DNA of 64,000 nt from Candidatus Bathyarchaeia archaeon (GTDB taxonomy: Archaea > Thermoproteota > Bathyarchaeia > 40CM-2-53-6). The notes under the pieces are model-generated. The model had not been told where the DNA came from. It did no database searches and worked only from the letters and a program-made list of their open reading frames with translations. A program made the position numbers and the translations under genes. Where the stretch lies: the NCBI GenBank assembly GCA_035935655.1, contig DASYWW010000062.1, positions 124,001 through 188,000 of the forward strand, given 5' to 3'. Shown here piece by piece: positions 8,113 through 17,359 of the stretch (position 1 is the first letter of the stretch; each line of letters opens with the position of its first letter).

Positions 8113-11100
8113 CTAGGATCGGGGTCCTCGTAGCCAGGCTCGGATACCTGTCTCCTCAACGTCAATGACTAATGGCTGAGCCTGGTGTGTCATCTGTTGG
8201 CCGAATGAGTTGACGAAGCGGATTGTGGGCTGTAATGTGTATTTGCCCGGATGATCTGGCCGAGCCTGCAAATCTATTTGCAACGTCTCCAGTGGGGAGA
8301 GTCGTTTGCCGCTCAGGTTCAGGATTCCAGCGTGGACCGTCTTTTCAGTCTCGCTGGTCCTAACTGTCAGTCCGGACTGAGAGAGATTTTCTACGCTGAT
8401 GAGACTAATACGTGTCTGGCTTGGATTCAGGATGGTCAGCGTCAGTTGGGCAGGTTTTTCGGGATAGAGAGGGCTCACGGGTGCGCGCAGGGCCGCGTGA
8501 AGGAGTGGGCGATCTGCCGTCTGGTGAATAATTGTCTGATTCAGCGCTGTCGGTGTGACGATGCCTGTTGTGGACTGTGCGATTGAGGCTGCCGGTATCG
8601 GGCCCACCGTGAGGGTTGTGTGTTTTTCCGATATTGATTGTAACAGACGTTCGGCATCGTCCTTCCGTGCCGTGTATCCGGCACGTTGGAACATTTCTAT
8701 GGCTTGGTGAGTCTGCTCTTCGGCTTGGCGGTACAGATTGTCGCGGTCTGCTTGAATGAGAGTAGACTCGGCCTCAGCAAGGTAGGCGACCGCGTCGTAC
8801 ATGCGCCCAGTTGCAGCAAGCCATGAGACGCTTGACGTGGACCCTGCGTCTGTAAAATTGCTGTGGGCGATTGCTAGATATTTTTTCATCTTCTGGAATT
8901 CTGTTGCCGCGAGGTTGTCTTTGTAGTGGATGCCGATGGCTAGGGCTCGGCAACAGGCAGCCCAGCCTCCGAGGAGCGAGGATACCGAACGGGTCTTGGA
9001 TGTTTTTTTTGCCTCGTCGAAGAGTAAGGCAGCTTGGTCATAGTGCTCTGCTCTTAGGGTCTGTTCCGCTTCGAGCATTGCCTGGCTCGCACGACAGATA
9101 AGTGCGTGTCCACGCATCATGTCTCGGGTCTCAGGATCGTCGTATGCCCTTGCAAGCTTGTCGAATTGGTCGGCTGCTTTTGAGAGTTGGTTGATGCTTT
9201 CGGCGAGTTGTCCCTGTCTTTCTAGGAGGTGGGCTCGATCGAGAAGGACACGTGATTCCGCATATTCCCTGCCAAGAGTTGCAAGGCTGCGCCAAGAGGT
9301 CGTTTGGTCAGTTGCATTTACGGTGGAAGCGTCTAACCATTTTTCAGCTCTGGAAAACGTGTCGACGGCCATCGCCAGGGTCTTGCTAGAGAGTTCGGGA
9401 TCTGTTTGATTCTGCTCTTCCGCTTTCGATGTCAGAGCCCATGCCTCGAAGAAGCTTGATAGTGCCTTGGACGCGTTTGTCAACTCGAGAGTCTTGCTGG
9501 CTTCACGATAATGTTCGACTGCGGATTTGTAGTCGCTCTTGAGGTAAGCAGCTTGTGCAAGAGTCGCAGAGGCTCTTGATTCCAGTCGTTGGGCTTGATC
9601 GTGAAAGTCTGAAGCTAAACCGGGATATTTTGTGGCTGCTTCCTCGTAGCACTTTGCAGCGTCGAGAAATGTTCCGTTTGCTTTTTCGAATTTCCCCGCG
9701 TGAACGTAGGCTTGGCCGAGCTTGATGAGGGATTCTGCTGCTCGAGTTGGAAGCGTTTGGTTCCTTGCAAACTCGTTGCTTTGTTGGAGGTTTCTCAGGG
9801 CCTCTTCGTTCAGGTGAGGGTCGCGGGTTTCCTGGTAGAGGTCGAGCTGGGCGCTCGCAAGGTCGTACAGGTATTTGGCAAGTATTCTTTGTTTCAGGCC
9901 GGGGTCTAGTGCGAGAGGGCTGTTGAGGACGCTTCGCGCCGTGTCTGTTGCCTTCTGAAACATGCTAACTGATTCGGTTAGGACCTTTTCCTTGTCTGCG
10001 TCAGAGAGTCGGGCTGTCTCGCGTTTGATCTCTCCGTAAAGGTAGAAGTGTTCTGCGTCTCCCCAATCCCAGTGTGAGTAGAATTGCTTCGTGCTTTGCT
10101 CGTACACGAGGCCGGCCTTCCACGCCTCGTCTAGAGTCCTTTTCTTCTGCTCATTCTCCTCTAGTGTGGCAAGGTAGTATAGGTAGAATCCGAGGTTGCT
10201 ACTCTGGTTAGCTATCCCGGTGGGTGGTGATTGTTCGGCGATCTTCCGACTGATCTCCACCGAGTCTCTAACGAGACGGATGCGTTCTTCTTTGGTCTTG
10301 GGAAACCATCGAGAATAGAACGCCACAATGTCGCCCATAGTCCACAGGATGTAGCCTGGGCTGTTGCGGAGTCGGCGAACTCCTCCGAAGTATCGTAGTT
10401 CTTCCAGCCCTCTGGCGGATTCCTCCTTGCTCTTTCGTAGGAAATTTGTGGCTTCGCCTGGGTCTTCGAGCGCTGATAACTCATCGAGGTATGATCGTAG
10501 TTTTGCGGCTAGCTGGCTGCCGAGCGCCAGATGGTCATCTGTAGCGCTGACCTTGGCGAGGTATTCTGTTGGGTCGATGATAGGCGGGGTTGTCGGGAGA
10601 AGGTACCAGGACTCGATCTGGTCCCATAGCGCTTGGGCAGATATCCTTGGATCGGCGGGCTCTTTGATCTGGTGTCGTAGTGTCTCGAATTGTTCTATCG
10701 CTTTGTTTCCAGCGGTCTCTCGATCTTGGTACTCCGGTAATTGGGTCCACGCAAACTGGTGAGCATCGATTTGTTCAATGATTAGGAGTTGTTGTTGGTC
10801 CCTGTTGAGGTTGGCATAGAATGGTCGCGTTGGGTCTGATGCTCGTAGGCTTTGTTCTAGGGCCGGGAGCCGGGTTAGAATTTTTGGGTCGTAGTTCTGG
10901 AGGTCGTTGGAGATGATGAGCATCTCGAGAGGAAGGGTCGGAGCTATTTCGTTGGCTCGCGCAGGATCGGCGGTCCATCCTTCCATGAGTGCCCTGAAGG
11001 CTTCATGCAGTTGAGTGAGGGCTTGGCCGTTGTCGACTGCGGTTTGGGCGGTACAGTATTTTGATAGGCCATTGTATCGGGCTGCTATGATCTGAGAATT

Positions 11101-11358
11101 ATTCTGAACGGCTTTCCCGGCTCGTTCGAACTCGCTTGCTGCGAGAAGCATGAGCCTGTTGAACTGGTCATGTCGAACTGTTTGAAAAGCGGCTTGAAAA
11201 TGGCAGTGGGCAGAGTAGCGCCAATTGTTATGCGCTCCAGAGCTGTTCGTCCAGGAGCTATTCGTGTCCTCTAATTCTCGTGCTTGGTCTAGCCAGCGGT
11301 AATTGTGACTGGGAGCTGGGTTATCGTCCGGATTGCGCCCGATTGCCGTCCAAGACAA
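8113..11358 (-). CDS. Large TPR-like solenoid protein with C-terminal Ig-like domain
   Basis: This 1081-residue protein is almost entirely helical. It has many TPR-like pairs (for example A-x-x-x-L-x-x-A-A-x-x-Y/F spacing, ALRNLQQSNEFARN, EKANGTFLDAAKCYEEAA) from about residue 30 to 900. Residues about 940-1065 form a beta-sandwich of the adhesion or CARDB-like type (YPEKPAQLTLTILNPS). No signal peptide or membrane helix is visible, so it is probably a cytoplasmic scaffold. It starts with TTG at 11358. The last residues, GIRAWLRGPRS, closely match the tail of the unrelated hydrolase ending at 50631. Partners are unknown. Confidence 0.8.
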   Translation of the reverse strand: MSWTAIGRNPDDNPAPSHNYRWLDQARELEDTNSSWTNSSGAHNNWRYSAHCHFQAAFQTVRHDQFNRLMLLAASEFERAGKAVQNNSQIIAARYNGLSKYCTAQTAVDNGQALTQLHEAFRALMEGWTADPARANEIAPTLPLEMLIISNDLQNYDPKILTRLPALEQSLRASDPTRPFYANLNRDQQQLLIIEQIDAHQFAWTQLPEYQDRETAGNKAIEQFETLRHQIKEPADPRISAQALWDQIESWYLLPTTPPIIDPTEYLAKVSATDDHLALGSQLAAKLRSYLDELSALEDPGEATNFLRKSKEESARGLEELRYFGGVRRLRNSPGYILWTMGDIVAFYSRWFPKTKEERIRLVRDSVEISRKIAEQSPPTGIANQSSNLGFYLYYLATLEENEQKKRTLDEAWKAGLVYEQSTKQFYSHWDWGDAEHFYLYGEIKRETARLSDADKEKVLTESVSMFQKATDTARSVLNSPLALDPGLKQRILAKYLYDLASAQLDLYQETRDPHLNEEALRNLQQSNEFARNQTLPTRAAESLIKLGQAYVHAGKFEKANGTFLDAAKCYEEAATKYPGLASDFHDQAQRLESRASATLAQAAYLKSDYKSAVEHYREASKTLELTNASKALSSFFEAWALTSKAEEQNQTDPELSSKTLAMAVDTFSRAEKWLDASTVNATDQTTSWRSLATLGREYAESRVLLDRAHLLERQGQLAESINQLSKAADQFDKLARAYDDPETRDMMRGHALICRASQAMLEAEQTLRAEHYDQAALLFDEAKKTSKTRSVSSLLGGWAACCRALAIGIHYKDNLAATEFQKMKKYLAIAHSNFTDAGSTSSVSWLAATGRMYDAVAYLAEAESTLIQADRDNLYRQAEEQTHQAIEMFQRAGYTARKDDAERLLQSISEKHTTLTVGPIPAASIAQSTTGIVTPTALNQTIIHQTADRPLLHAALRAPVSPLYPEKPAQLTLTILNPSQTRISLISVENLSQSGLTVRTSETEKTVHAGILNLSGKRLSPLETLQIDLQARPDHPGKYTLQPTIRFVNSFGQQMTHQAQPLVIDVEETGIRAWLRGPRS

Positions 11359-11511
11359 GCTCTCTGAACCGTGAATGAATATGGTTCCGGGTTATGGGCT
11401 TTGGCTTTTCGAACTACGGTCGAGCCTCTCTTCATGACGGTCTGGGAACTTGGAATCACCGTCTAACGAAAGAGACCGAGCTGATTCTGGAAAGTCGCTG
11501 GCTATCCGATG

Positions 11512-11985
11512 TCACATCAGTCCGATCTGGCGCATCAGTCCGACTTGGTCATAGAAGAGCCGTTCTTCAGCAATCTCCCCTTTGCTGTTCCAAGTTGCTA
11601 CCGTGCAGAATTCGACGTGAAAGCCTTTTCCTGAGGCTGGAATTGTCTTTCCATCTGGCATCTTCATGGGACCCTTCATTGTGCCATAGAAATCTGCGAC
11701 TGAACAAGTATGGTTTCCTTCGGCGAACAGGGTCTTGTAGGGTCGATTGATGAGATGATTGTCCGGGAATATTTTGAAGAACTCTACGGCCTCGAGGTCA
11801 TGGTTTTGCCTTCCCCTTGTTGGCTCAGGTTGGCCGGGCCAGTAGACGGCAACGTCTTCCGTATGCCGTTTCTTGAACGTATCCCATAGGGGACTCTGCG
11901 GTCCGGCATTCCATGCATCATCTAGGGTCTGCATTAAGTTCTTCAGATTCAACTCTGTAACCTGCGACATACTGAACCGAGACAA
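11512..11985 (-). CDS. SnoaL-like (NTF2-fold) polyketide-cyclase family protein
   Basis: This 157-residue NTF2-like protein of the SnoaL/ester cyclase group has an N-terminal helix pair (LMQTLDDAWNAG), a WDTFKKRHTEDVAVYWPG segment, and a strand-rich core with FHVEFCTVATWNSKGEIAEERLFYDQVGLM. That ending is characteristic of this subgroup. Such proteins bind or isomerise small hydrophobic molecules; the substrate cannot be told. The gene stands alone. Confidence 0.82.
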   Translation of the reverse strand: MSRFSMSQVTELNLKNLMQTLDDAWNAGPQSPLWDTFKKRHTEDVAVYWPGQPEPTRGRQNHDLEAVEFFKIFPDNHLINRPYKTLFAEGNHTCSVADFYGTMKGPMKMPDGKTIPASGKGFHVEFCTVATWNSKGEIAEERLFYDQVGLMRQIGLM

Positions 11986-12126
11986 ATATTGGACCTGTAG
12001 TTTCTTAAAACAATAGTGTTGACTGATGCGTCTCCTATCCTGAAAAACAGGTCCTCAGCAGGCAGGCTTTGAGGTCTAATTTCCGTCGAGGTTCGGCGTG
12101 TCTGTCTTTTGCTTTGGTTTCATGTT

Positions 12127-12288
12127 TCAAGCGATGAGAAGCAAAATGATTCCTGTGAGGATGAGAGCGAGGCCAAGAAAGAGCGAGAGGCCATACAGCG
12201 GGACATTGGACAAGCCCGCGAGGGTTTGGAAAGACGGGTAGTGCGTTTGAATGAAAGCACTGACAAGAACGAACATTAGCAGGATCAT
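12127..12288 (-). CDS. Very small two-helix membrane protein
   Basis: A 53-residue frame from ATG 12288 encodes two strongly hydrophobic helices separated by a short polar loop (QTHYPSFQTLAGLSN). The hydrophobic pattern continues about ten residues upstream of the ATG (LGFALIILG), but no ATG, GTG or TTG lies there after the in-frame stop. The true start may therefore be unusual, or the gene may be truncated. Function is unknown. Confidence 0.5.
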   Translation of the reverse strand: MILLMFVLVSAFIQTHYPSFQTLAGLSNVPLYGLSLFLGLALILTGIILLLIA

Positions 12289-12464
12289 TCCTAGGATGAT
12301 GAGCGCGAACCCTAGTGTTTAGAGAGATTTCAGATCACCCCATGACAACGTCGGACCTTATCCGCTACGGGACAAGGGAGATGTGTAGAGAAACGTCGAT
12401 CGGTCTTGCCTTGGACATGCATATGCGTGATAGGTCGGACTTTGCATTGTTATCGTGACAAGCA

Positions 12465-12818
12465 TTGGTCAAGTGCAGGATCTGCGGAGAGACCGTTGGC
12501 TGGAGGTCTGTCAACGGACACCGTCGGATGAAACATCCAGCGTACCATCGTGCGCTCATGCGACTCGTTTGGATACCGTATCTTCCCGCGGCATTTTGGT
12601 TTACTTGCATCTACTTCATTTATCTGGATGCGTTCAACTACTCGCTCGTCCGGCTCCTTTTCAGCTTAATCGGAATCTCTGTAATCATTTTCTTCGTCAC
12701 TTACCTTCTGCTCTGGCGCAAGATGGCCAGAGTCCGAAGCAGGTCACGTGCCCCCTTCGAGGCGGAGAAGGGTCAGAACGGCGAGAAGTCGGGGAAACCT
12801 GAAACGGAGCCGCAATAA
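12465..12818 (+). CDS. C2H2-like zinc-finger membrane protein
   Basis: This 117-residue protein starts with a zinc-finger-like element: CRIC near residue 4, then H-R-R-M-K-H at about residue 19. Two hydrophobic helices (about 37-55 and 62-82) and a basic, then acidic, tail follow. It starts at TTG 12465. It is followed closely by a possible 59-residue gene and a hypothetical gene on the same strand, so these may form one transcript. The function is unknown. Confidence 0.65.
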   Translation: MVKCRICGETVGWRSVNGHRRMKHPAYHRALMRLVWIPYLPAAFWFTCIYFIYLDAFNYSLVRLLFSLIGISVIIFFVTYLLLWRKMARVRSRSRAPFEAEKGQNGEKSGKPETEPQ

Positions 12819-12828
12819 TACGAATCTA

Positions 12829-13008
12829 ATGAGGGTACTCGGCATCATCATCCCCAACAACTTCAAGGCGACTCCGCTTCAACGAATGGCCTCATCGGGA
12901 CGCCTCACGGGAAGCTTCGCCGACGAAGTCGTCACACGCGACCAGTTTGACCAGCAAGACGACGCAAGCCATATTCTCGGTTATCCTTGCGAGACAAAAT
13001 ATCAATAG
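12829..13008 (+). CDS. Possible small hypothetical protein
   Basis: ATG at 12829 opens a 59-residue frame with a strong preference for C in the third codon position, like many genes here. The protein shows a hydrophobic start (MRVLGIIIP) and a polar remainder with one cysteine. It ends 11 bases before a GTG that could start the next gene at 13020. No family was recognised. Confidence 0.35.
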   Translation: MRVLGIIIPNNFKATPLQRMASSGRLTGSFADEVVTRDQFDQQDDASHILGYPCETKYQ

Positions 13009-13538
13009 GGGTCTCGTCGGTGTCTTACAACAACGTGTTTGTAGATCGTTTATCGGCGAGATTGTCCAACGACGGATATTCTATCCAGAGAGCCATAAAG
13101 TTCGCAACGTACGACCTCGATCTGTTAGCGACGAAGGTCGAGTTGTCTGTCCTCAAAGGCAACAGAATCCATGTAATTGTTGCCACAACGATGGAAGTTC
13201 CCAATTCCGATGAAATCTCCTCGTTTTCCGAATCCGCCTACCAGTACGTCACAGGGAATTTGTCCGGGCTGGTCCAAGCGGCCGTACAAAAGCCGGTAAA
13301 GGGGAAGCTCAACCTGTACGTAATACCTGTTACTGTCTCAAACGACTTTTCAGAGGACATCAAAAAGTGGATTAGTAGTAATATTCCTGCAAAACACTTC
13401 GTCCCCTTCAACTATCCAATTCTGATCTCCAGCAATAACGGGCAGGTCTTCATGTGCAAGAAAACCCCGGTCCTAGGCGCCCTTGCCTGGAAGGGCCTGA
13501 TGAAATTCGTCGAGAAACAGCTCAGTCCTCAGAGCTAG
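12987..13538 (+). CDS. Hypothetical protein
   Basis: This is an up to 183-residue soluble alpha/beta protein with no recognised family. It contains strands such as NRIHVIVATTMEV and KLNLYVIPVTV and a C-terminal helix (LGALAWKGLMKFVEKQL). Two starts are possible: TTG at 12987 or GTG at 13020. The GTG follows an AGGGGT stretch and avoids overlap with the small frame ending at 13008. The gene is convergent with the membrane protein at 13548. Confidence 0.6.
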   Translation: MRDKISIGVSSVSYNNVFVDRLSARLSNDGYSIQRAIKFATYDLDLLATKVELSVLKGNRIHVIVATTMEVPNSDEISSFSESAYQYVTGNLSGLVQAAVQKPVKGKLNLYVIPVTVSNDFSEDIKKWISSNIPAKHFVPFNYPILISSNNGQVFMCKKTPVLGALAWKGLMKFVEKQLSPQS

Positions 13539-13547
13539 GGGTCCACT

Positions 13548-13955
13548 TTATCGTTTCATCGAGTCCGCTATTCCGAGGGCCAAGTAGTAGAGTCCAAAGA
13601 GGATTGGACCAAATGAAACGACGTAGACTCCTCCTGTCACGCTAGATGCGGCAGCAAGAAAGGTTCCGACTGTTATGAGTGCTCCAATGGCAAACGCGAT
13701 GAGGCCAATCTTGATGCGTCTCTTGCCTCTGCTTCTGATAGCCGTCTTCCTTTGGACTCTTGCCGTTTGGACGATTGTCTGAGCTTTGTCAGCTTGTACC
13801 CCCTTTGCAACAAGCGCGTTCACTATCTCGGCATCCTTCTTTCCTAGAGACAATTGTCCGAAGACAAACTGGAACAGCTGTCTATCATCAGACGTCGGGA
13901 GACTAGCGAGTGGAACCGACGAGGACAATTCGAATTCGACACTAATTTCGCCCAT
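13548..13955 (-). CDS. Membrane protein with N-terminal helical domain
   Basis: This 135-residue protein has a polar N-terminal part with a compact helical pair (residues about 25-65), including KKDAEIVNALVAKGV, which resembles short helical modules used for protein contact. A basic stretch and two hydrophobic helices follow (residues about 82-104 and 110-130). No family name can be given. The ten bases between it and the preceding convergent gene leave no room for separate terminators. Confidence 0.6.
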   Translation of the reverse strand: MGEISVEFELSSSVPLASLPTSDDRQLFQFVFGQLSLGKKDAEIVNALVAKGVQADKAQTIVQTARVQRKTAIRSRGKRRIKIGLIAFAIGALITVGTFLAAASSVTGGVYVVSFGPILFGLYYLALGIADSMKR

Positions 13956-14139
13956 CAGGCTATTTGAGCGTATACACTGAACGCTATCACCGGATCAATC
14001 GCTTCATGCTGCACTCTTGGCTCCAATGGATAACCTCTTGATGAAAATCCAATAAACATTGGGAAAACCTGCTCAACGAGAGGGACGTTACGCGGCATGT
14101 TTTTCCCGGGGGAGCCGGAACTGGCTCGAGTGACAGTCA

Positions 14140-14610
14140 GTGGACCCTAGTCTGAAGACCTGGAAGAGGGAACTCGTGTGCGACAGATGTAGAAGATGGG
14201 CTTCTGCTCTGACCTTGATCAAACCCGGTGATACTTGGAATGGATCCGGGACTCATCCGGAGCTAGTGGGTAAGAGACTCTGTTACACTTGCATCGCGCA
14301 GATACTAAGACCACCCGTACCAGATTCGCCAGCAGAGGTCCCAGAGGCAATACTCATAGTCTCAACGGCTGTCATCTTTCTCATCGCACTATTGGTCAGA
14401 ATCGACCCCACGATTCCGGGATTACTATTCGTCGGATCACTCGGAATTGTTGCTTTGAAGCGAGAGCTGAAAAGCAGGTTCGACGGGCGGCCGTCGCCCT
14501 GGCGACGGAACCCGGTGAAGAGTCAGCGAGCTTGGGAGGCGTGGAAAGCTAGAAAACCATCCGAACAACTAGTGGGAATCGAATTACTGTTCGAAGAACT
14601 TCCAATGTGA
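14140..14610 (+). CDS. Zinc-binding membrane protein of unknown function
   Basis: This 156-residue protein has a zinc-site-like CDRC near residue 14 and CYTC near residue 48. Two hydrophobic helices (residues about 68-85 and 90-105) and a basic tail ending in EELLFEELPM-like acidic residues follow. It starts at GTG 14140. A degraded copy of its last 65 bases lies at 7269-7332, showing that a paralogue once existed. Function is unknown. Confidence 0.6.
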   Translation: MDPSLKTWKRELVCDRCRRWASALTLIKPGDTWNGSGTHPELVGKRLCYTCIAQILRPPVPDSPAEVPEAILIVSTAVIFLIALLVRIDPTIPGLLFVGSLGIVALKRELKSRFDGRPSPWRRNPVKSQRAWEAWKARKPSEQLVGIELLFEELPM

Positions 14611-14668
14611 AAAATCTAAACTAAGATCCGGGAGCTTCGAGAAATGGGCAACCTATTAGAAGACGTTC

Positions 14669-14833
14669 TCACCTAACGCTCATCCAGCCTAGGATCCGGA
14701 ATGGGTGAAAGCCTATTAGTGTTTTCTCGAAGAAGTCAATTATCTTGGGCCGCTCGCCCTTCGCTTGAAATATCATCTCTCCTTTTCGTTCAACACAATC
14801 CCAAAATTGACAACCCATGCGATGCTTTCTCAT
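14669..14833 (-). CDS. Possible small protein after the S41 peptidase gene
   Basis: ATG at 14833 opens a frame of about 54 residues that begins just beyond the stop of the S41 peptidase gene and runs in the same direction. The sequence (QAKGERPKIIDFFEKTLIGF in the middle) is protein-like and aromatic-rich. No family was recognised. It could be a downstream operon member or a chance frame. Confidence 0.3.
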   Translation of the reverse strand: MRKHRMGCQFWDCVERKGEMIFQAKGERPKIIDFFEKTLIGFHPFRILGWMSVR

Positions 14834-14837
14834 CCGG

Positions 14838-16013
14838 CTATACGTCTCCTGCCCCGGCACTGTAGCTCAACGCCCACTCCAGCACAGGGTCATGCCCGGA
14901 CCGGTAGTCATTCCAGGAGGGGATAATTTCCTTATCGGGGCGGATGAGGTTTTCGCCGCTCTCTACGAATTTGTAGAACTTTACTGAGTACTGAACTGTC
15001 CAATGCGAGTTGGGCAGCTTCATACTGCGGGCTTCTTGGTAACTGTTGGGCTTCTCGCCAATCTGCTGGCCGACCAGAATAGCGCTGGTCTGGTAGCGGA
15101 AATGGGCGGAATTGGACATGGCCGCCGAGAATGTGCTTGGACCGATCAATACGAAAAGATGGCCTTTACGGTTTATTTCCGAGAGGTCGCGAATTGGATG
15201 CACTAGATACTTCAGCCCCTTCTCATAGTCACCCCCTCCGTTCAACCGCATATCTATGACGAGCTTGTCAGGAGTATGTCGACTGATCTGCCGAAAGAGC
15301 TGTCTGGAATGATTCCTTAGATCCTTGTAACCCCGAAAGCTTACGTAAATCGCGTCATGATTGCGAAGGTGGGCATACCAGAAACTCACGCCGTGCCTCT
15401 GCCGAAACAGCGGGGGCTCCTTGAATACATGAGTCCAGTTCGCTCGAGAACGTTTCCTGAATGCAATTGGATGCGTATCGATATTGAATTCTCTTCCGTC
15501 GTCGTTTGCAAGAGTGTAACGCGTCGTGTTACGATCATGGATAATTCCGGTTCCATGAAGAACTGAGCCTCTCGTGAGCAAGGTTGTGACGCGTAGGTCG
15601 CGCAAGACTTGGGTTTCGTCCCCGGGCGTCAGGGAAAAGAGCATTTCACGGGCACGCGTGATCGGCGTGCCTTCAATCTCAATCACTCGTCCCCCGAGGG
15701 CCCCTTTGTAATCAGATGTACTCTCTACCACGCGGTATTCCTCGCCGAACCGCTCTAGCTTGAGGGGGAATGTAGCATCGTCCGTGGGGGATGGCATGTA
15801 CGTGTGCCCATCTCCAATCATATTGGTGAGCCGGTTCATCCCGACATAGATTTCGTCGCTGTTGAGGTGGTCTATGTTTCGGTCGAGTTCGGCGACTATG
15901 GTTTCGAAACGTTCACGGGAAACATGGTGGAAGGCGTTGGCGTGGCGCTTGGGCAGTTCCCGGGCGAGGAATCGGAGATCCTCGTGCCACTGCGCCGTGG
16001 TTAGAACGCGCAT
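14838..16013 (-). CDS. S41-family (C-terminal processing-like) serine peptidase
   Basis: This 391-residue protein has a helical N-terminal S41 domain containing RLTNMIGDGHTYM, then a beta-rich middle resembling a divergent PDZ region. The catalytic core holds LVIDMRLNGGGDY near residue 251 and GPSTFSAAMSN near 291, in which Ser296 is the likely nucleophile. There is no obvious signal peptide, so it may be cytoplasmic. S41 peptidases process C-termini or degrade peptides; the substrate here is unknown. Confidence 0.85.
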   Translation of the reverse strand: MRVLTTAQWHEDLRFLARELPKRHANAFHHVSRERFETIVAELDRNIDHLNSDEIYVGMNRLTNMIGDGHTYMPSPTDDATFPLKLERFGEEYRVVESTSDYKGALGGRVIEIEGTPITRAREMLFSLTPGDETQVLRDLRVTTLLTRGSVLHGTGIIHDRNTTRYTLANDDGREFNIDTHPIAFRKRSRANWTHVFKEPPLFRQRHGVSFWYAHLRNHDAIYVSFRGYKDLRNHSRQLFRQISRHTPDKLVIDMRLNGGGDYEKGLKYLVHPIRDLSEINRKGHLFVLIGPSTFSAAMSNSAHFRYQTSAILVGQQIGEKPNSYQEARSMKLPNSHWTVQYSVKFYKFVESGENLIRPDKEIIPSWNDYRSGHDPVLEWALSYSAGAGDV

Positions 16014-16257
16014 CCTCGTCGCCCCGCAACTCCGATTCTACGATTAAAGACGCTCGGAGCTCAATTCCCAGGCTAGAAACCGGCGAAAAGCTCGGGTTCA
16101 AATCGAAAGATGAGTACCATAAGGCACAGAAGGAAAGACTCAGTTCCGACAGGATCCAGAGCCTGTGAGTCATCGAGTAACCGCGTCCTGCGACTGTCGG
16201 TGTCGCATGAGATTTCAGCTTGAGCGTTAAACGCTCACCAGGGGCCAAGAATCTAAC

Positions 16258-16452
16258 ATGACTTGTGGAGGTCCAAAGTACGTTCAGGGTCGGAGCTGCC
16301 TACAGCAGGGTAAGCTTGGCCATCCCTACAAGGAAGTAATCTCGCATCTGACGGGACAATCCTACGGACACTGCCCTGAATGTGGTAGTAGCATCAGTCA
16401 TGAAGATTGGATTAGGCGCGATCAATCAAGGCGCCACAAGATTACGCAGTGA
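16258..16452 (+). CDS. Small cysteine-containing hypothetical protein
   Basis: This 64-residue frame from ATG 16258 has a CPEC pair near residue 39 and two earlier cysteines, suggesting a small zinc-binding protein, followed by a basic tail. There is no family match and no operon partner. It is flanked by non-coding DNA on both sides, so it remains doubtful. Confidence 0.35.
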   Translation: MTCGGPKYVQGRSCLQQGKLGHPYKEVISHLTGQSYGHCPECGSSISHEDWIRRDQSRRHKITQ

Positions 16453-16816
16453 AATTCCAACTAGAAGAAGCTAGCCGAGAATTCATAGTCACCAACAACT
16501 ATTTGGCGCAACCTCTCGAAGTGTGTGAGTTGGCGATTACCGAGGCCAGGCAGCCATGAAAGCCCCTGAAACTGTCTCTAAGCGTGAACAATAGGCCGAG
16601 AAAATTTTGGCGATCAAGAAAAGAGACTCAAAAAGATCGCCCCGGAATATTCGAAAGAAGCAAGGAAGAACAGAAAAAAGGAGTCTAACGAATTTGATTG
16701 CCGAAGGCAGTGGGTAAAGCTGTCTCTATCAAATCCCATATGCGAGTAAAGGCTTATCTACTACTTGGTATAGTGCTGTATACTATTGAACATTCGATTG
16801 GTAAGATGGTCTTTAC
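16453..16816. other. Non-coding gap upstream of the wHTH/membrane pair
   Basis: About 360 A-rich bases contain only short broken frames. A GTATACTATTG stretch near 16779-16789 could serve as the TATA region for the gene starting at 16817. No RNA gene was recognised. Confidence 0.4.
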
Positions 16817-17359
16817 TTGAGCGATAATCTAGAAGAAATAGGAAAAGAACTCCGCGACGAGATCCGGTCCTTCAAGACCGAGATACGCCGCGAGCTAGCC
16901 GAAGCCCTCCGTGGCGCGGCCGAGGGCTCGATTAGAGTAGACGTCTCCAGGGACGAGGCGGCCCAGACAGAACCCGCAAACGTGGTCGTCAAAGATCTAG
17001 TCAAACTGATCCGGGACAATGTTCGTTCCAGCCTCGTCGAGCGTGGCGAACTGGCAGTCGATGAGCTTGTTGAGAAGATGAGCGAGGACAAAGCCTCCGA
17101 CCTGCTCAAATCACTCGCCAACAACGAGAGAATTAAGATCGCAAAAATGCTGTATAACAGCAAGATGACATTCAGCGATATCGGAACAAAATCCGACCTC
17201 AAGAACCCCTCTGTCATCTATCACATTAACAGTCTCAAGAAAATGGGTCTCGTCACAGCCAGCGACGAGGGTGGTTACGAGCTCACACGTCGCGGACGAC
17301 TACTAGTCAGAACACTCGCGCTCATGAACGAGGCATTGGGAGGAGAAAAGATTGATTGA
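16817..17359 (+). CDS. Winged-helix regulator with N-terminal coiled coil
   Basis: This 180-residue protein begins with a charged amphipathic helix (residues 3-37) that looks like a coiled coil. The C-terminal half is an ArsR-like winged helix (residues about 92-165). It has LLKSLANNERIKIAKMLYN, the recognition region around NPSVIYHINSLKKMGLV, and a wing ending in GYELTRRG. It starts at TTG 16817 and overlaps the next gene by eight bases. This indicates translational coupling with a membrane protein that it may sense through or control. No metal-binding cysteines are present. Confidence 0.8.
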   Translation: MSDNLEEIGKELRDEIRSFKTEIRRELAEALRGAAEGSIRVDVSRDEAAQTEPANVVVKDLVKLIRDNVRSSLVERGELAVDELVEKMSEDKASDLLKSLANNERIKIAKMLYNSKMTFSDIGTKSDLKNPSVIYHINSLKKMGLVTASDEGGYELTRRGRLLVRTLALMNEALGGEKID

